The notes: a model not told the origin generated them from the sequence alone. A stretch of 64,000 bases of DNA from CAKAHY01 sp963522175 (GCA_963522175.1 CAUQXC010000006.1:1-64000); one strand, 5' to 3'; counted from the first letter of the stretch, positions 7,286-17,929 are shown. Translations and numbers: made by a program.

Positions 7286-9268
7286 TTATAATTCCAAAGC
7301 CGTCTTTACAACATTTTCAACCGTAAAGCCGAACTTTTTGAAAAGCTTATCCTGAGGAGCGCTTGCTCCGAAGCCCTGCATTGCTATAACTTTTCCGTCA
7401 AGACCGACATATCTGTCAAGACCGAAGCCCGATAAAGCCTCTACGGCAAGTCTTTTTCTGATAGACTTAGGAAGCACACTTTCTTTATATTCAGCGCTCT
7501 GCTCCTCAAATAAATCCAGGCAAGGCATACTTACAACTCTTGCATCCACGCCCTTATTGAGAAGCTCCTTTGCCGCTTCAATACAAAGGCTTACTTCCGA
7601 ACCGGATGCCATAAGTATCATATCCGGTATTTTCTTCTCACTGTCTTTTACTACATATGCACCCTTCAATGCCTCTTTACTGCTGTTTTCAAGCTTAGGC
7701 AAATTCTGTCTTGTAAGGACAAGAGCCGTCGGTGTTTCTGTCGAAGTGATTGCACTGTACCATGCCGCTATAGTCTCCGTAGCATCGGCAGGTCTGAATG
7801 TATGGAAGTTAGGCATAGCTCTGAACATTGCCATTTGCTCTACAGGCTCATGCGTAGGACCGTCCTCTCCCACACCTATGGAATCGTGAGTAAATATAAA
7901 GGTCGTAGGAATCCTCATAAGCGAAGCAAGTCTTGCCATAGGCTTTGTGTAATCGCTGAACACAAAGAATGTGGCACAATATGCTCTCAAACCGCCGTGA
8001 AGTATAAGTCCGTTCGTTTCAGCCGCCATAGAAAGCTCTCTTACACCGAAGTGTATGTTTCTTCCGCTGAAATCTCCTTCTTTAAAATAATCATAATCCG
8101 ACATCACCGATTTATTTGAAGGCGAAAGATCCGCCGAACCTCCTACAAGATTCGGAACTATGGTTTTTAATCTGTTTAATATCTTTCCGGAAATATTTCT
8201 GGTCGCATCCGGCTTATCGTCATAAGACCAGAATTCATCGCTGTCGAGAGCGCTTCTGTCCGGCTGTGCGTAGAACTTATCCCATAAAGCTTTTTTATCC
8301 GGATATTTTCTTTCAAACTCCGCGAACAGCTTGTTCCATTCTTCTTCTTTCTTTTCGAGATTTTTCACTATCTCTTTGTAGTTTGCATACACATCGTCGG
8401 GAACAAAGAATTCCTCCATGCTCTCCCAACCGAGATGCTCTCTCATTTCCTTTACATTCTCAACTCCGAGAGGCTCACCGTGTGCGACAGCCTTCCCCTG
8501 CTTTGACGGAGAACCGTAGCCTATAATGGTATTAACCTTTATAAATGAAGGTCTGTTCGTTTCCGTCTTAGCCTCTTCTACAGCTCTTCCGAAGGCTTCT
8601 ATATCATTTCCGTCTTCAACAACTATGGTATGAAAACCGAAACTTTCCATTCTTGCAACCACATCTTCGGTAAAAGCTATATCCGTGCTTCCCTCTATAG
8701 ATATGTTATTTGAGTCATATATAACTATGAGCTTTGAAAGTCCCAAGGTTCCCGCAAGCGAAAACGCTTCGGAAGATATACCCTCCATAAGACAGCCGTC
8801 ACCGCCAAGCACATAGGTGTAATGGTCAACCACCTTACAGTCAGGCTCATTAAATGTTGCCGCCAAATGCTCCTCAGCCATTGCCATACCTACAGCCATC
8901 GCCATACCTGCACCCAAAGGTCCCGTTGTCGCTTCAACACCCTTTGTATGCCTATACTCCGGATGTCCCGGCGTAAGCGAGTCAAGCTGTCTGAATTGTT
9001 TTAAGTCTTCTATAGACAGATTTCCGTATCCGAACAGATGAAAAAGCGAATATAAAAGCGCCGAGCCGTGTCCGCCCGAAAGTACGAACCTGTCTCTGTT
9101 TGCCCAGTTTTCATTAGCCGGATTATGGTTCATGTGCTTTGCCCATAATTCGTATGCTATAGCCGCACAACCCAGAGGTAAGCCCGGATGACCCGAATTT
9201 GCCTTCTGAATAGCATCCGCCGATAAGATTCTTATGGCATTAATTGATTTATTTTCTATACTTGTCAT
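7286..9268 (-). CDS. tkt: Transketolase
   Basis: A full-length transketolase of 660 residues. It moves two-carbon ketol units between sugar phosphates in the non-oxidative pentose phosphate pathway, using thiamine diphosphate and a divalent metal. Motifs seen are SGHPGLPLG near residue 25, the TPP-binding GGDGCLMEG near 155 leading to YDSNN, SADLSPSNK, and FFVFSDY. The C-terminal domain carries ALVLTRQNLP. AGGAG lies 5 bases before the ATG. The gene begins 21 bases after the NSS symporter stop, so read-through from that gene is likely. A terminator follows. Confidence 0.95.
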   Translation of the reverse strand: MTSIENKSINAIRILSADAIQKANSGHPGLPLGCAAIAYELWAKHMNHNPANENWANRDRFVLSGGHGSALLYSLFHLFGYGNLSIEDLKQFRQLDSLTPGHPEYRHTKGVEATTGPLGAGMAMAVGMAMAEEHLAATFNEPDCKVVDHYTYVLGGDGCLMEGISSEAFSLAGTLGLSKLIVIYDSNNISIEGSTDIAFTEDVVARMESFGFHTIVVEDGNDIEAFGRAVEEAKTETNRPSFIKVNTIIGYGSPSKQGKAVAHGEPLGVENVKEMREHLGWESMEEFFVPDDVYANYKEIVKNLEKKEEEWNKLFAEFERKYPDKKALWDKFYAQPDRSALDSDEFWSYDDKPDATRNISGKILNRLKTIVPNLVGGSADLSPSNKSVMSDYDYFKEGDFSGRNIHFGVRELSMAAETNGLILHGGLRAYCATFFVFSDYTKPMARLASLMRIPTTFIFTHDSIGVGEDGPTHEPVEQMAMFRAMPNFHTFRPADATETIAAWYSAITSTETPTALVLTRQNLPKLENSSKEALKGAYVVKDSEKKIPDMILMASGSEVSLCIEAAKELLNKGVDARVVSMPCLDLFEEQSAEYKESVLPKSIRKRLAVEALSGFGLDRYVGLDGKVIAMQGFGASAPQDKLFKKFGFTVENVVKTALEL

Positions 9269-9289
9269 ATCTTCTCCTAAAATTATATT

Positions 9290-10645
9290 CTACACCAGTC
9301 CCATTATAAACACTATAAGTACGATTACGGGTAAACCGTATATCATATACAGCTTTGCCCACTTCGGAACCTTAAGACCCTCACCTTTGTCAGCTTCTTT
9401 AACAAAGTTATCAAAGCCCCAGCCGTATCTTGTTCCGCAAAAAAGAACATAAACAAGGGAACCGAGCGGTAAAAGGAAGTTACTTACAATGAAATCTTCA
9501 AGGTCAAGTACTGTAGAACCCGTACCGAGAGGCTCAAATGAAGACCATACATTATAACCCAAAACACAAGGCAATGACAAAAGAGATATAACTATGCAAA
9601 GTATTATGCAAGCCTTCTTTCTGCTGAAGTGAAACAAATCCTGTGTCATTCCTATGATATTCTCAAATACAGCCAAAACAGTGGAAAATGCGGCAAAGGT
9701 CATAAATATGAAAAACAATGAGCCCCAGAGCCTTCCAAGCGGCATATTATTAAAAATATTAGGTAAGGTTATGAATATAAGGCTCGGTCCTGCGGCAGGT
9801 TCAACACCGTAAGCAAAACAAGCCGGTAAAACTATGAGTCCCGAAGTAACCGCAACGAAGGTATCGAGAAATGCAACGTTCACAGCCTCCCCCATAAGCG
9901 CATGACTGTTACCTATATAGCTTCCGAATATTGCCATGGCGCCTATACCCAGACTTAAAGAGAAAAAGGACTGGTTCATAGCCGCAACTATGACCTTACT
10001 GAGTCCCTGCTCTTTAACCTTATTTATATCCGGAACAAGGAAAAATTTAAGTCCCTCCTTCGCCCCCGGCAAAAACACTGAATTCACCGCAAGTACAATC
10101 ATTATAAGCAGTAAGGCTATCATCATAACCTTTGTAACCTTTTCAAGCCCTTTTTGCAGACCGAACGAGCATATACCGAAACCCATGACCACAATGATCA
10201 GCATATAAATGCCCATCTGTATGGGGTCTGTAAGCATATCTCCGAACAAATTCGCAATTTGCTCGGTGTTTTGTCCCGAAAATTTTCCTGTCGCCGTATC
10301 GACAAAATACTTAAGCATCCAGCCCGAAACAGTAGTATAAAACATCATCAGTATAATGTTTCCCGCCATTGCGGCATAGCCCTGTATAAACCATAAGCTG
10401 CCTTTTTTCGCAAGCTTATCATATATTCTTACAGGGCTTTTTCTTGCCGCCCTGCCTATGGAAAATTCCATAGTCATTACCGGTATGCCGAGTATTATAA
10501 GAAAGAACAAATATATAAGTACGAAAATCGCACCTCCGTATTGTCCTGTTATATACGGAAATTTCCAAACATTTCCTATTCCTATGGCACAGCCTGCACT
10601 GAGCAGAATGAAACCTAAACGACTTCCCAATCGCTCTCTTTCCAT
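9290..10645 (-). CDS. Sodium-dependent NSS-family amino-acid transporter
   Basis: A protein of 451 residues with 11-12 membrane helices. The first helix has the NSS signature GCAIGIGNVWKFPYITGQYGG, which forms the sodium and substrate sites in LeuT. The sequence GRAARKSPVRIYDKL follows. Bacterial members take up amino acids with sodium. The substrate cannot be read from the sequence. GAGGAGG precedes the ATG at 10645. The gene is isolated from pgm upstream by about 100 bases and leads directly into tkt. Confidence 0.9.
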   Translation of the reverse strand: MERERLGSRLGFILLSAGCAIGIGNVWKFPYITGQYGGAIFVLIYLFFLIILGIPVMTMEFSIGRAARKSPVRIYDKLAKKGSLWFIQGYAAMAGNIILMMFYTTVSGWMLKYFVDTATGKFSGQNTEQIANLFGDMLTDPIQMGIYMLIIVVMGFGICSFGLQKGLEKVTKVMMIALLLIMIVLAVNSVFLPGAKEGLKFFLVPDINKVKEQGLSKVIVAAMNQSFFSLSLGIGAMAIFGSYIGNSHALMGEAVNVAFLDTFVAVTSGLIVLPACFAYGVEPAAGPSLIFITLPNIFNNMPLGRLWGSLFFIFMTFAAFSTVLAVFENIIGMTQDLFHFSRKKACIILCIVISLLSLPCVLGYNVWSSFEPLGTGSTVLDLEDFIVSNFLLPLGSLVYVLFCGTRYGWGFDNFVKEADKGEGLKVPKWAKLYMIYGLPVIVLIVFIMGLV

Positions 10646-10747
10646 AATTCCTCCTCGTTACTTAATCTTTATAAAAATACAACAGACTAAGTTTAACACA
10701 AGCTTTACCACTTCACAACTGTAAATTATCAAATACCTATACAAATA

Positions 10748-12463
10748 CTATTTCATAAAAGCTTTTGCGTCCTCGCAAACAAGCTTTTCCTTTTGTATCG
10801 CTTCCTCACGGTTCTTTGCACTGATGCTTATGTAAGCCTTTAACTTAGGCTCCGTTCCCGACGGTCTGAATACCACACTTGCATAGTCTTCAAGCAAAAG
10901 CTTGATAACATTGGATTTAGGAAGCTCTATAGGCTTCTCTTCGCCTGTGGCAAGATCTTTCTCAACAGACTTTTCATAATCCAAAACCTTAAGAACCTTC
11001 TTGGAACCGAGGCTTGCAGGTGTATTGTTTCTGATACTCTCCATTATTCCCGCCATCTTCTTCATTCCGGCTTCTCCTTCAAACTCGAAGCTGTATAAAG
11101 TATTAAGGCAGTAGCCGTACTTATTGTAAAGTTCAGCCAAAACATCAAGCAAAGACTTTCCTTCACCCTTATAATAAGCGAACATTTCCGCTATCATAAG
11201 GCTTGCGTTTACAGCATCCTTATCTCTTACATAAGCTCCCGTCAAATATCCGTAGCTTTCCTCAAAGCCGAGTATATATCTGTCCTCCTCGCCCTTTTCC
11301 TCTAAAAGCGCTATCTGCTCTCCTATAAATTTAAAGCCTGTAAGAACATCAAGCATTTTTACACCGTAATTTTCGGCTATTCTGCTTGCCATGTCTATTG
11401 TAACTATGGTCTTTACCGCTATAGGATTTTTAGGCATCTTTCCGAGAGCAATCCTTCTCTTGCATATATAATCAAGTAAGAGCATTCCCACTTCATTTCC
11501 GGTAACAAGAGTATAATCATCACCGTTTTTAACGGCTATGCCGGCTCTGTCACAGTCAGGATCCGTAGCAAGTAAGAGGTCCGCATCCACTTCCTTAGCA
11601 ACCTTAAGTCCCACTTCGAGCGCTTCTCTTATTTCAGGATTAGGATAAGGACAGGTAGGGAAATTGCCGTTAGGCTTTGCCTGCTCCTCAACCACAACAA
11701 TATTTGTAAAGCCGTTTCTTGCAAGACAGCTTGTAACACTTCTAAGACCTGCACCGTACAAAGGTGTATACGCAATCTTAACACTCTTGTCAATATCATC
11801 TCCCGCCAATGACTGGGTTGATACCGCCGCTATATACTCATCAAAAACCTCATCTGAAATGATTTCTATGATACCTTTTTTAACGCCTTCATCAAAATCC
11901 ATAAGCTCAAAGTCTTTAAAGGTATCAACCTCGCCTATGAGTCCCAAAACGGCATCCGCCGCCTTTGTCGTCATCTGGCAACCGTCGCTTCCGTAAACCT
12001 TATAACCGTTATATTTCGCCGGGTTGTGGCTGGCTGTTATAACTATACCGCCGTCACACTTAAAATGTCTTACCGCAAACGAAAGAGACGGTGTAGGCAT
12101 AAGCTCCTTCCATATGTAAACCTTTATACCCATGGAAGCCATAACTCCCGCCGCCACCTTAGAGAATACATCGGAATTATTTCTGCTGTCATGCGCTATG
12201 GCAACACTTGCATTCTTATTAATGTTTAACAAATATTTAGCCAAGCCCTTGGTAGCCTTTGCCACCGTATAAACATTCATTCTGTTTGTACCTACTCCCA
12301 AAACTCCTCTCAGTCCGCCGGTACCGAATTCGAGCTCTTTGTAGAATCTGTCATTGATAGCCGCTTCGTCATTTTCTATTTCTTTAAGCTCTGCCGTCAA
12401 AGCCTCATCCACCAGGCTTTCCTTCTTCCATAACTCATAATTTTCCATTGTTTGTTTGTTCAT
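10748..12463 (-). CDS. pgcA: Phospho-sugar mutase (phosphoglucomutase)
   Basis: A protein of 571 residues of the alpha-D-phosphohexomutase superfamily. It interconverts glucose 1-phosphate and glucose 6-phosphate. The active phosphoserine is Ser145 in TASHNPAKYNGYK. The metal loop reads LLATDPDCDRAG, the sugar loop GFEESYGYL, and the phosphate-binding loop FRPSGTEPKLK. Length and the GTGGLRG start match Gram-positive PgcA. It follows the polysaccharide genes by 24 bases and can supply glucose 1-phosphate for sugar nucleotides. GAGGA precedes the ATG. Confidence 0.92.
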   Translation of the reverse strand: MNKQTMENYELWKKESLVDEALTAELKEIENDEAAINDRFYKELEFGTGGLRGVLGVGTNRMNVYTVAKATKGLAKYLLNINKNASVAIAHDSRNNSDVFSKVAAGVMASMGIKVYIWKELMPTPSLSFAVRHFKCDGGIVITASHNPAKYNGYKVYGSDGCQMTTKAADAVLGLIGEVDTFKDFELMDFDEGVKKGIIEIISDEVFDEYIAAVSTQSLAGDDIDKSVKIAYTPLYGAGLRSVTSCLARNGFTNIVVVEEQAKPNGNFPTCPYPNPEIREALEVGLKVAKEVDADLLLATDPDCDRAGIAVKNGDDYTLVTGNEVGMLLLDYICKRRIALGKMPKNPIAVKTIVTIDMASRIAENYGVKMLDVLTGFKFIGEQIALLEEKGEEDRYILGFEESYGYLTGAYVRDKDAVNASLMIAEMFAYYKGEGKSLLDVLAELYNKYGYCLNTLYSFEFEGEAGMKKMAGIMESIRNNTPASLGSKKVLKVLDYEKSVEKDLATGEEKPIELPKSNVIKLLLEDYASVVFRPSGTEPKLKAYISISAKNREEAIQKEKLVCEDAKAFMK

Positions 12464-12487
12464 AGATCCTCCTTTAGCTATTAAACA

Positions 12488-13912
12488 TTAATCCTTTATG
12501 CTTTCTTCTATGTTATCGGAGCGGCCGTAAACCTCTCTTTTTAACAAATCTCTGTCCTTACTCAAAGCTGTAAGCTCTCCCACACTTATTCCTTCCGTCG
12601 AGTCCTTCATCAGAAGAATTTTCGGTGTCATTAAAATAAGCTTTAAGTCTAAGAAAACACTGAAATACCTTATATAAGTCAAATCAAGCTTAAGCTTGTC
12701 ATAAGGTGTTGTATTGTATTTTCCGTAAACCTGCGCATAGCCTGTGAGACCCGCTTTCATTTTAAGTCTGTACCTGAACTCCGGAATTTCTTTTTCATAT
12801 TCGGAAGCAATTTCAGGTCTTTCGGGTCTCGGGCCGACTATACTCATATCGCCCTTTAAAATATTTATAAACTGCGGTAATTCATCAAGTCTGGTTGCTC
12901 TAAGCACCTTTCCGACTGCCGTAATTCTGTCATCTCCCGCATTCGACAACCTTGCAACCCCATCCTTTTCGGCATCCACCCTCATGGTTCTGAACTTTAA
13001 GATATCAAAAAGCTTTCCATCCTGCGTAAGCCGCTTTTGTACGTAAAATATCGGTCCTCCGTCCGTAAGCTTTATTGCTACACCGAAAATTATGAATAAA
13101 GGTAAAGAAATAAGCAGGAAAATGCTTCCCAAAACCAAATCCAGAGCTCTTTTCAAAAATATCTGTTCTATCGGCACTTCGTCATTTCTCGATAACAACA
13201 AAGGAGCATCGAATAAATCGAGTTGAGTTGAGCTTCTGAGAAGTACGTCGCTTATTTTGGGCATGGTGTAAGTTCTGATATTAATATCATAGCAGTACTT
13301 TAAAATCTCATTTCTTTCGTGGGAACTGATGTCTCCTATGACAACTCCTTGGAATTTTGAAATCTTTGCTTTAATAAAATCCATGCCCTTATTTATATTC
13401 ACGGCTCCGCCTATTATATACTTGTCATTTCTGCTGTGTACCTTATGTATTATACTGTACACTCCCTTGTCTCCGTACACGACAAGCAAAGCCCTTGGCG
13501 GAAACAGGCGCCTGTATATGAGCTGAAAGATCAATACCCATACACTTACGACAAACGCATCAAAAAGGGTTAAGATTATATATAATGCGGGATTGTGAAA
13601 CCTTTTGTCTATAAGGGCAAGCTGTAAATATGCAAATATATTTGTAATCACTATGGCAAGTATATTTGAATATATAAGGTTGCCGGTTTTTAGATAGCCT
13701 ATTTTTAAGCCGCCGTAGGCAAACATAAATATCAGTAAAAATACGGCATAAATAGCCAATATAAGCCAGTTTCCTTTTCTAAAGTAAGGAAACTCTATCA
13801 TCTTATTTATGTATTCTATCCACATATACCAATAAGCCAAAAGTTCAACTGCCAAAAGTATACTTGTGGCGAATAATTTTATAATACGTTTATAGCTTCC
13901 CAACTTCGTCAT
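12488..13912 (-). CDS. Polyprenyl-phosphate sugar transferase (exopolysaccharide initiation)
   Basis: A protein of 474 residues. The N-terminal half has four hydrophobic helices (up to about residue 130) and a CoA-binding-like domain. The C-terminal half is the bacterial sugar transferase domain: KRALDLVLGSIFLLISLPLF as re-entrant helix, then KLTDGGPIFYVQKR, DILKFRTMR, TRLDELPQFINILKGDMS and GPRPERPE. Such enzymes move a sugar phosphate from UDP-sugar to undecaprenyl phosphate, starting exopolysaccharide or glycan synthesis at the membrane. The gene is one base from the O-antigen-ligase-like gene, so they are one operon. Confidence 0.9.
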   Translation of the reverse strand: MTKLGSYKRIIKLFATSILLAVELLAYWYMWIEYINKMIEFPYFRKGNWLILAIYAVFLLIFMFAYGGLKIGYLKTGNLIYSNILAIVITNIFAYLQLALIDKRFHNPALYIILTLFDAFVVSVWVLIFQLIYRRLFPPRALLVVYGDKGVYSIIHKVHSRNDKYIIGGAVNINKGMDFIKAKISKFQGVVIGDISSHERNEILKYCYDINIRTYTMPKISDVLLRSSTQLDLFDAPLLLSRNDEVPIEQIFLKRALDLVLGSIFLLISLPLFIIFGVAIKLTDGGPIFYVQKRLTQDGKLFDILKFRTMRVDAEKDGVARLSNAGDDRITAVGKVLRATRLDELPQFINILKGDMSIVGPRPERPEIASEYEKEIPEFRYRLKMKAGLTGYAQVYGKYNTTPYDKLKLDLTYIRYFSVFLDLKLILMTPKILLMKDSTEGISVGELTALSKDRDLLKREVYGRSDNIEESIKD

Positions 13913-13913
13913 C

Positions 13914-15521
13914 CTATTCTCCCGCCAAAGCTCCTACCAACATGATAAACATAAAAAAGAACGCAGATGCTATAGGTATATTTATATTTACCGATGCCTG
14001 TGTCGCATATGCCAAAACTCCGTATGTAAGTCCCAGTAAGACCACATTCTTAGGACTTGAAATGTCCTTATCCTTTATAACCCTCTTAAATCCCATATAT
14101 ATAACGGAAATTATAAACACAAGATATGAAACAAGTCCCAGTATTCCATGGGTATACAGATAATGGAGATATTCATTGTGTGCGGCATCGTAATACTGCC
14201 CCGTTTTTATCATCATATCCTCATATCTGAGCTTATCCATATAAATGCCGAAGGTATCCGGTCCCGTTCCGAAAAGCTTATGTACTATATCGAGATTATT
14301 AAATTCCTCTACCGTAGCCCTCCAGATATAGCCTCTGTAGGAGCCCCATGCATCACTGAAAATCGCATATTCGCTTAGTGCACCGTATTTACCCGGTTCC
14401 GGACTCTTGTTGATAATATACACAATAGCCGCTACTCCCAAAACTCCCGCAATAATAAGAAAAAGCCATGCAAAAACAAAAATATGCGATACCTTATCAT
14501 AATCAAACTTGGCAGGCATAACAAGCCTATAGATTACAGCGACCAAAGCCCACATAAATATAACCACAAGATACAAATACTTGAAGCTTGAAATTATATT
14601 GTAAAGACCGCTTATCCCTATAACCGTGTCCACAAATGCCACATTTATCACGGAAACTATCCATATTGAAGTAAAATATGCCGCAAGACTTATAAAATAT
14701 TTAAGCAGGGCACTTTTCTTTTTGAAGGCAAAAAACGGAACGAAACCGAATAAAGCTCCCAAAGTAAGGTAGCCGTTATCCGAATTTCCCATGGTAATGG
14801 CGATAAAGCCTATAAACATACATATATAATAATATATACTTCTGTTTAAAGAGCCGTCTTTATTTTTAAAATCCGTCTCCGAGAATATAAACAGGCACAT
14901 AACAAGGCTTATAAAAAGAGCCAAAAACGCAGTATAGGTATTTATATTTCCTATAGTGGATGTAAATATATTTTGCTGTTCTTTTAACATACCAGATTTA
15001 AAATCAAATATATCAAGGTCAAAATAGTCGCTTATTCCGAATAATGAAACAAGCAGACCGCTTATTATAAAGGCATCAAAAACCTTCATATCGAACCTGA
15101 AATACTTGCTTACCGTAATATAAGCAAAGAAGTAAACGAGGCAAAGCTGCAAACCGTTGTAACGCCCCTCGTTTCCGAGAAAAGCTTGAAGTATGTAGTC
15201 TCCCGCCGTCAAGGTTGAAACGGCTGCCGTTATCACAAAAGCCGTAATACTTAAGTTTGCTATATTGTCTTTTGAAAACCTGAATGTTTTCTTTATTGCC
15301 TTTAAATTAATATCACCCTCAACAAGACCGTTAACCGTAAGCACAACAAGCAGTCCCAATGTAAGCAGGGTAAAGGTGATTGTTTTTGTTTTCAGAATAT
15401 TAAAATACTTATTCGTTACTATGAGAGGTAAAACAAAAAAAGTAAGCATTGCCCATCGGTTAACCGCCTGTGTATAAAAACTTTTTGTATCCGTTTTTTT
15501 TAATGTTTTTTTACTGATCAT
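13914..15521 (-). CDS. O-antigen ligase-like (Wzy/WaaL) membrane protein
   Basis: A protein of 535 residues with about 12 membrane helices. The large outside loop near residue 390-440 carries KLFGTGPDTFGIYM and AAHNEYLHYLYTHGILG, the HNxxL-type pattern of the Wzy_C (O-antigen ligase) family. In Gram-positives these proteins attach or polymerise surface glycans or glycosylate proteins. It overlaps the DUF815 gene upstream by 11 bases and is followed after one base by the sugar transferase. Together the pair suggests assembly of a surface polysaccharide. Confidence 0.85.
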   Translation of the reverse strand: MISKKTLKKTDTKSFYTQAVNRWAMLTFFVLPLIVTNKYFNILKTKTITFTLLTLGLLVVLTVNGLVEGDINLKAIKKTFRFSKDNIANLSITAFVITAAVSTLTAGDYILQAFLGNEGRYNGLQLCLVYFFAYITVSKYFRFDMKVFDAFIISGLLVSLFGISDYFDLDIFDFKSGMLKEQQNIFTSTIGNINTYTAFLALFISLVMCLFIFSETDFKNKDGSLNRSIYYYICMFIGFIAITMGNSDNGYLTLGALFGFVPFFAFKKKSALLKYFISLAAYFTSIWIVSVINVAFVDTVIGISGLYNIISSFKYLYLVVIFMWALVAVIYRLVMPAKFDYDKVSHIFVFAWLFLIIAGVLGVAAIVYIINKSPEPGKYGALSEYAIFSDAWGSYRGYIWRATVEEFNNLDIVHKLFGTGPDTFGIYMDKLRYEDMMIKTGQYYDAAHNEYLHYLYTHGILGLVSYLVFIISVIYMGFKRVIKDKDISSPKNVVLLGLTYGVLAYATQASVNINIPIASAFFFMFIMLVGALAGE

Positions 15522-16776
15522 CCCACTCTCCTAAATTCAAGCTTCCCTGTAAAGCCTTTATAAACTGGGCTGCCGCCCTTCCGGATCTGCCTCCGTGCCC
15601 GAGCTCCCATTTGTTCGCCTCAAGGAGCAAGGCTTCCTTAGGCATATTGATATTTGCTCTATTTGCCAATTTTTCTACAATTATATCATAATTTTTCTTA
15701 TCCGGTGATGAAAAATATATGTTCAAACCGAATCTTGCCGCCAAGGACAGCTTTTCCTGTACCGTATCTCTTCTGTGAAGCTCTTCATCCGTGTCGGCTT
15801 TATCCTTAAAGCTTTCCCTTATCAGATGTCTTCTGTTGCTTGTAGCATATATAAGCACATTATCCGGTTTTTTTGAAATTCCGCCTTCCAGTATCGCTTT
15901 TAAATACTTATATTCAACTTCATTGTCCTCAAAGCTTAAATCATCCATATAAATAATAAATTTATAATTTCTTTTTGACAAATCCTCCAAAACTTCGGGC
16001 AAAAGGCTGAACCTGTGTTTTGAAACCTCAACTATACGCAACCCGTTTTCAAAAAAAAGATTTGATAATGCCTTTATACAGGATGATTTTCCGGTGCCGG
16101 CATCCCCGAACAAAAGTGTATTGTTGGCACCTTTATTTTGGAGAAAAGCCCTTGTATTTTCTATAAGCTTTTCCTTTTGAGTATCATAACCTATTATATC
16201 GGAAAAACTTATATTATCAACAAGCTTGACAGGTAAAATTTCTGCTTTTTCCTTAATATTTCTTACACAAAAGGCTTTATTAAAAGCAAACTTTCCGTAA
16301 CCGTACTTTTTATAAAATTCACCAAGTCCGTCTCTGAACTCATATACGGTATCGGAAAGAAACAGCTTTTCGCTAAGCTCCTCAATACCGACTTTGAGTA
16401 ATACATTTATCTTTTGAGAGGATATATCTTTTCCTTTGTAACACTTAAGCTCTTTAAAGCATGACCTCAGCTCACATCCGAATTTGTCATCGTATAAATC
16501 TTTTATAAGCCCCAAATCATTAAGCACAAGGCTGTCCGTACTTGTTTCCCGCCTGCCCTCAAGCTCGCATTGCCTCGCATAAGCGTTGTCATCGTTTGCA
16601 ATACAGTAGCTTAGGTAAACTCTTAAAATATCACCCTCAAAGCCGTATTCATCGGCAAAGTTTATCAAGCGATACACGGCTTCATTTATATGTTCATTTT
16701 CAATAAGGGAAATTATCCCGTCCTTGTCAAAGCTTCTGTATACTATCAGTCTGTCAGCTATACCTGTATATGACAT
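15511..16776 (-). CDS. DUF815 P-loop ATPase
   Basis: About 421 residues. The likely start is ATG 16776, five bases after GGAGG. The AAA-type ATPase part lies in the second half: Walker A LLFGDAGTGKSS near residue 228, Walker B KFIIYMDDLSF, sensor IYATSNRRHLIRE, and a C-terminal helical lid with GHGGRSGRAAAQF. This is the full DUF815 pattern. The biochemical role of DUF815 is not established. It follows pheA and overlaps the O-antigen-ligase-like gene, but a functional link is not implied. Confidence 0.88.
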   Translation of the reverse strand: MSYTGIADRLIVYRSFDKDGIISLIENEHINEAVYRLINFADEYGFEGDILRVYLSYCIANDDNAYARQCELEGRRETSTDSLVLNDLGLIKDLYDDKFGCELRSCFKELKCYKGKDISSQKINVLLKVGIEELSEKLFLSDTVYEFRDGLGEFYKKYGYGKFAFNKAFCVRNIKEKAEILPVKLVDNISFSDIIGYDTQKEKLIENTRAFLQNKGANNTLLFGDAGTGKSSCIKALSNLFFENGLRIVEVSKHRFSLLPEVLEDLSKRNYKFIIYMDDLSFEDNEVEYKYLKAILEGGISKKPDNVLIYATSNRRHLIRESFKDKADTDEELHRRDTVQEKLSLAARFGLNIYFSSPDKKNYDIIVEKLANRANINMPKEALLLEANKWELGHGGRSGRAAAQFIKALQGSLNLGEWDDQ

Positions 16777-16789
16777 TTTTTCCTCCAAA

Positions 16790-17929
16790 TCAATAGTTCC
16801 CGAGAATTTTCAATCTGAGCGTTTCTTCCGACATTCCGGAAAGCATATTTTTTATATTCGCATCGGAAAGATTTCCTTCAACATCAACAAAAAACCTATA
16901 TTCCCAAGCCTTGTCCTTTATAGGTACCGATTCTATATTAAGCATATTGAGTCCGTTAAATATTATATTTCCGAGTACGTCATATAAAGCCCCCGCCTCA
17001 TGCCTAAGCTCAAACATTAAGCTGAGTTTTTTTGAGTTTTCTTTGTACATGGGCTTTTTTGCCAATATAACAAAGCGTGTTATATTTTCCTTTACCTCGC
17101 TTATACCTTCATCCAAAATTTCCAAGCCGTACTTTTTTGCCGCCGCCTTACCTGCTATAGCCGCTTTCGATGCATCGGCTTCTTCTTTAATCCTCACCGC
17201 CGACATTGCCGTATTCAGATAAGCTACAGCTTCAAAGTTGTGCTTTTTTATATATTCGGCGCATTGCGTAAGAGCCTGAGGATGTGAATATACCTTCTTT
17301 ATATCCTCCGTTTTTGCTCCCTTAATACCCAATAAAGCATGGTCTATACTTTGAAAGTATTCATCCGTTATATATACATCTTTATCTACAAGGAGATTAT
17401 AGGTATCGCGAACATAGCCCGCCGTCGAGTTTTCTATAGGTATGACCGCATAGTCGGCTGTTCCGTCCTCAACCCTTTCCACAGCTTTTTCAAAGGTATC
17501 TTCGTGAAATATATCATAGCCCGCCCCGAAATATGCCAAAGCCGTCTGATGTGAATATGCTCCTTCTACGCCTTGGTACACTATCTTCGCACTTTTATCT
17601 TCCGTTTTAGGAAGCTGTCTTATTTGTACAAACTTTTGTGTCTCGGATAAGCTTCTGTCCTTCAAAAGCCTGTATTGCTGTCTTCTGCTTGCGGTCATAA
17701 TCTGTTTATAAAGCTCTTCCGCAGCCTTTTTTACATACTCGTCATCTACTAAGGACTTAACATTTTCAAGCTTTTGCTTTTCTCTCTCCTTATCCAAAAC
17801 ATTCTTGCCCGAAGTTTTTTTATACTCCGCCACAAGATTACAAAGCCCTATTCTTTTTTCGTACAGCTTTACGATTTCTTCATCAAGCTCGTCCAGTTCC
17901 CGCCTTATATCTTTAAGTTCCAAAGCCAT
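16790..17929 (-). CDS. pheA: Chorismate mutase / prephenate dehydratase (P-protein)
   Basis: A bifunctional enzyme of 379 residues for phenylalanine synthesis. Residues 1-85 are an AroQ chorismate mutase (RRELDELDEEIVKLYEKR). About 112-290 is prephenate dehydratase (YQGVEGAYSHQTAL, ENSTAGYVRDTY, and ENITRFVILA with the catalytic Thr-Arg-Phe). The C-terminal 85 residues are an ACT domain (HEAGALYDVL, NIESVPIKD) that senses phenylalanine. The ATG overlaps the plsC stop as TAATG. No T-box or attenuator was seen because the gene has no leader of its own. Confidence 0.95.
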   Translation of the reverse strand: MALELKDIRRELDELDEEIVKLYEKRIGLCNLVAEYKKTSGKNVLDKEREKQKLENVKSLVDDEYVKKAAEELYKQIMTASRRQQYRLLKDRSLSETQKFVQIRQLPKTEDKSAKIVYQGVEGAYSHQTALAYFGAGYDIFHEDTFEKAVERVEDGTADYAVIPIENSTAGYVRDTYNLLVDKDVYITDEYFQSIDHALLGIKGAKTEDIKKVYSHPQALTQCAEYIKKHNFEAVAYLNTAMSAVRIKEEADASKAAIAGKAAAKKYGLEILDEGISEVKENITRFVILAKKPMYKENSKKLSLMFELRHEAGALYDVLGNIIFNGLNMLNIESVPIKDKAWEYRFFVDVEGNLSDANIKNMLSGMSEETLRLKILGNY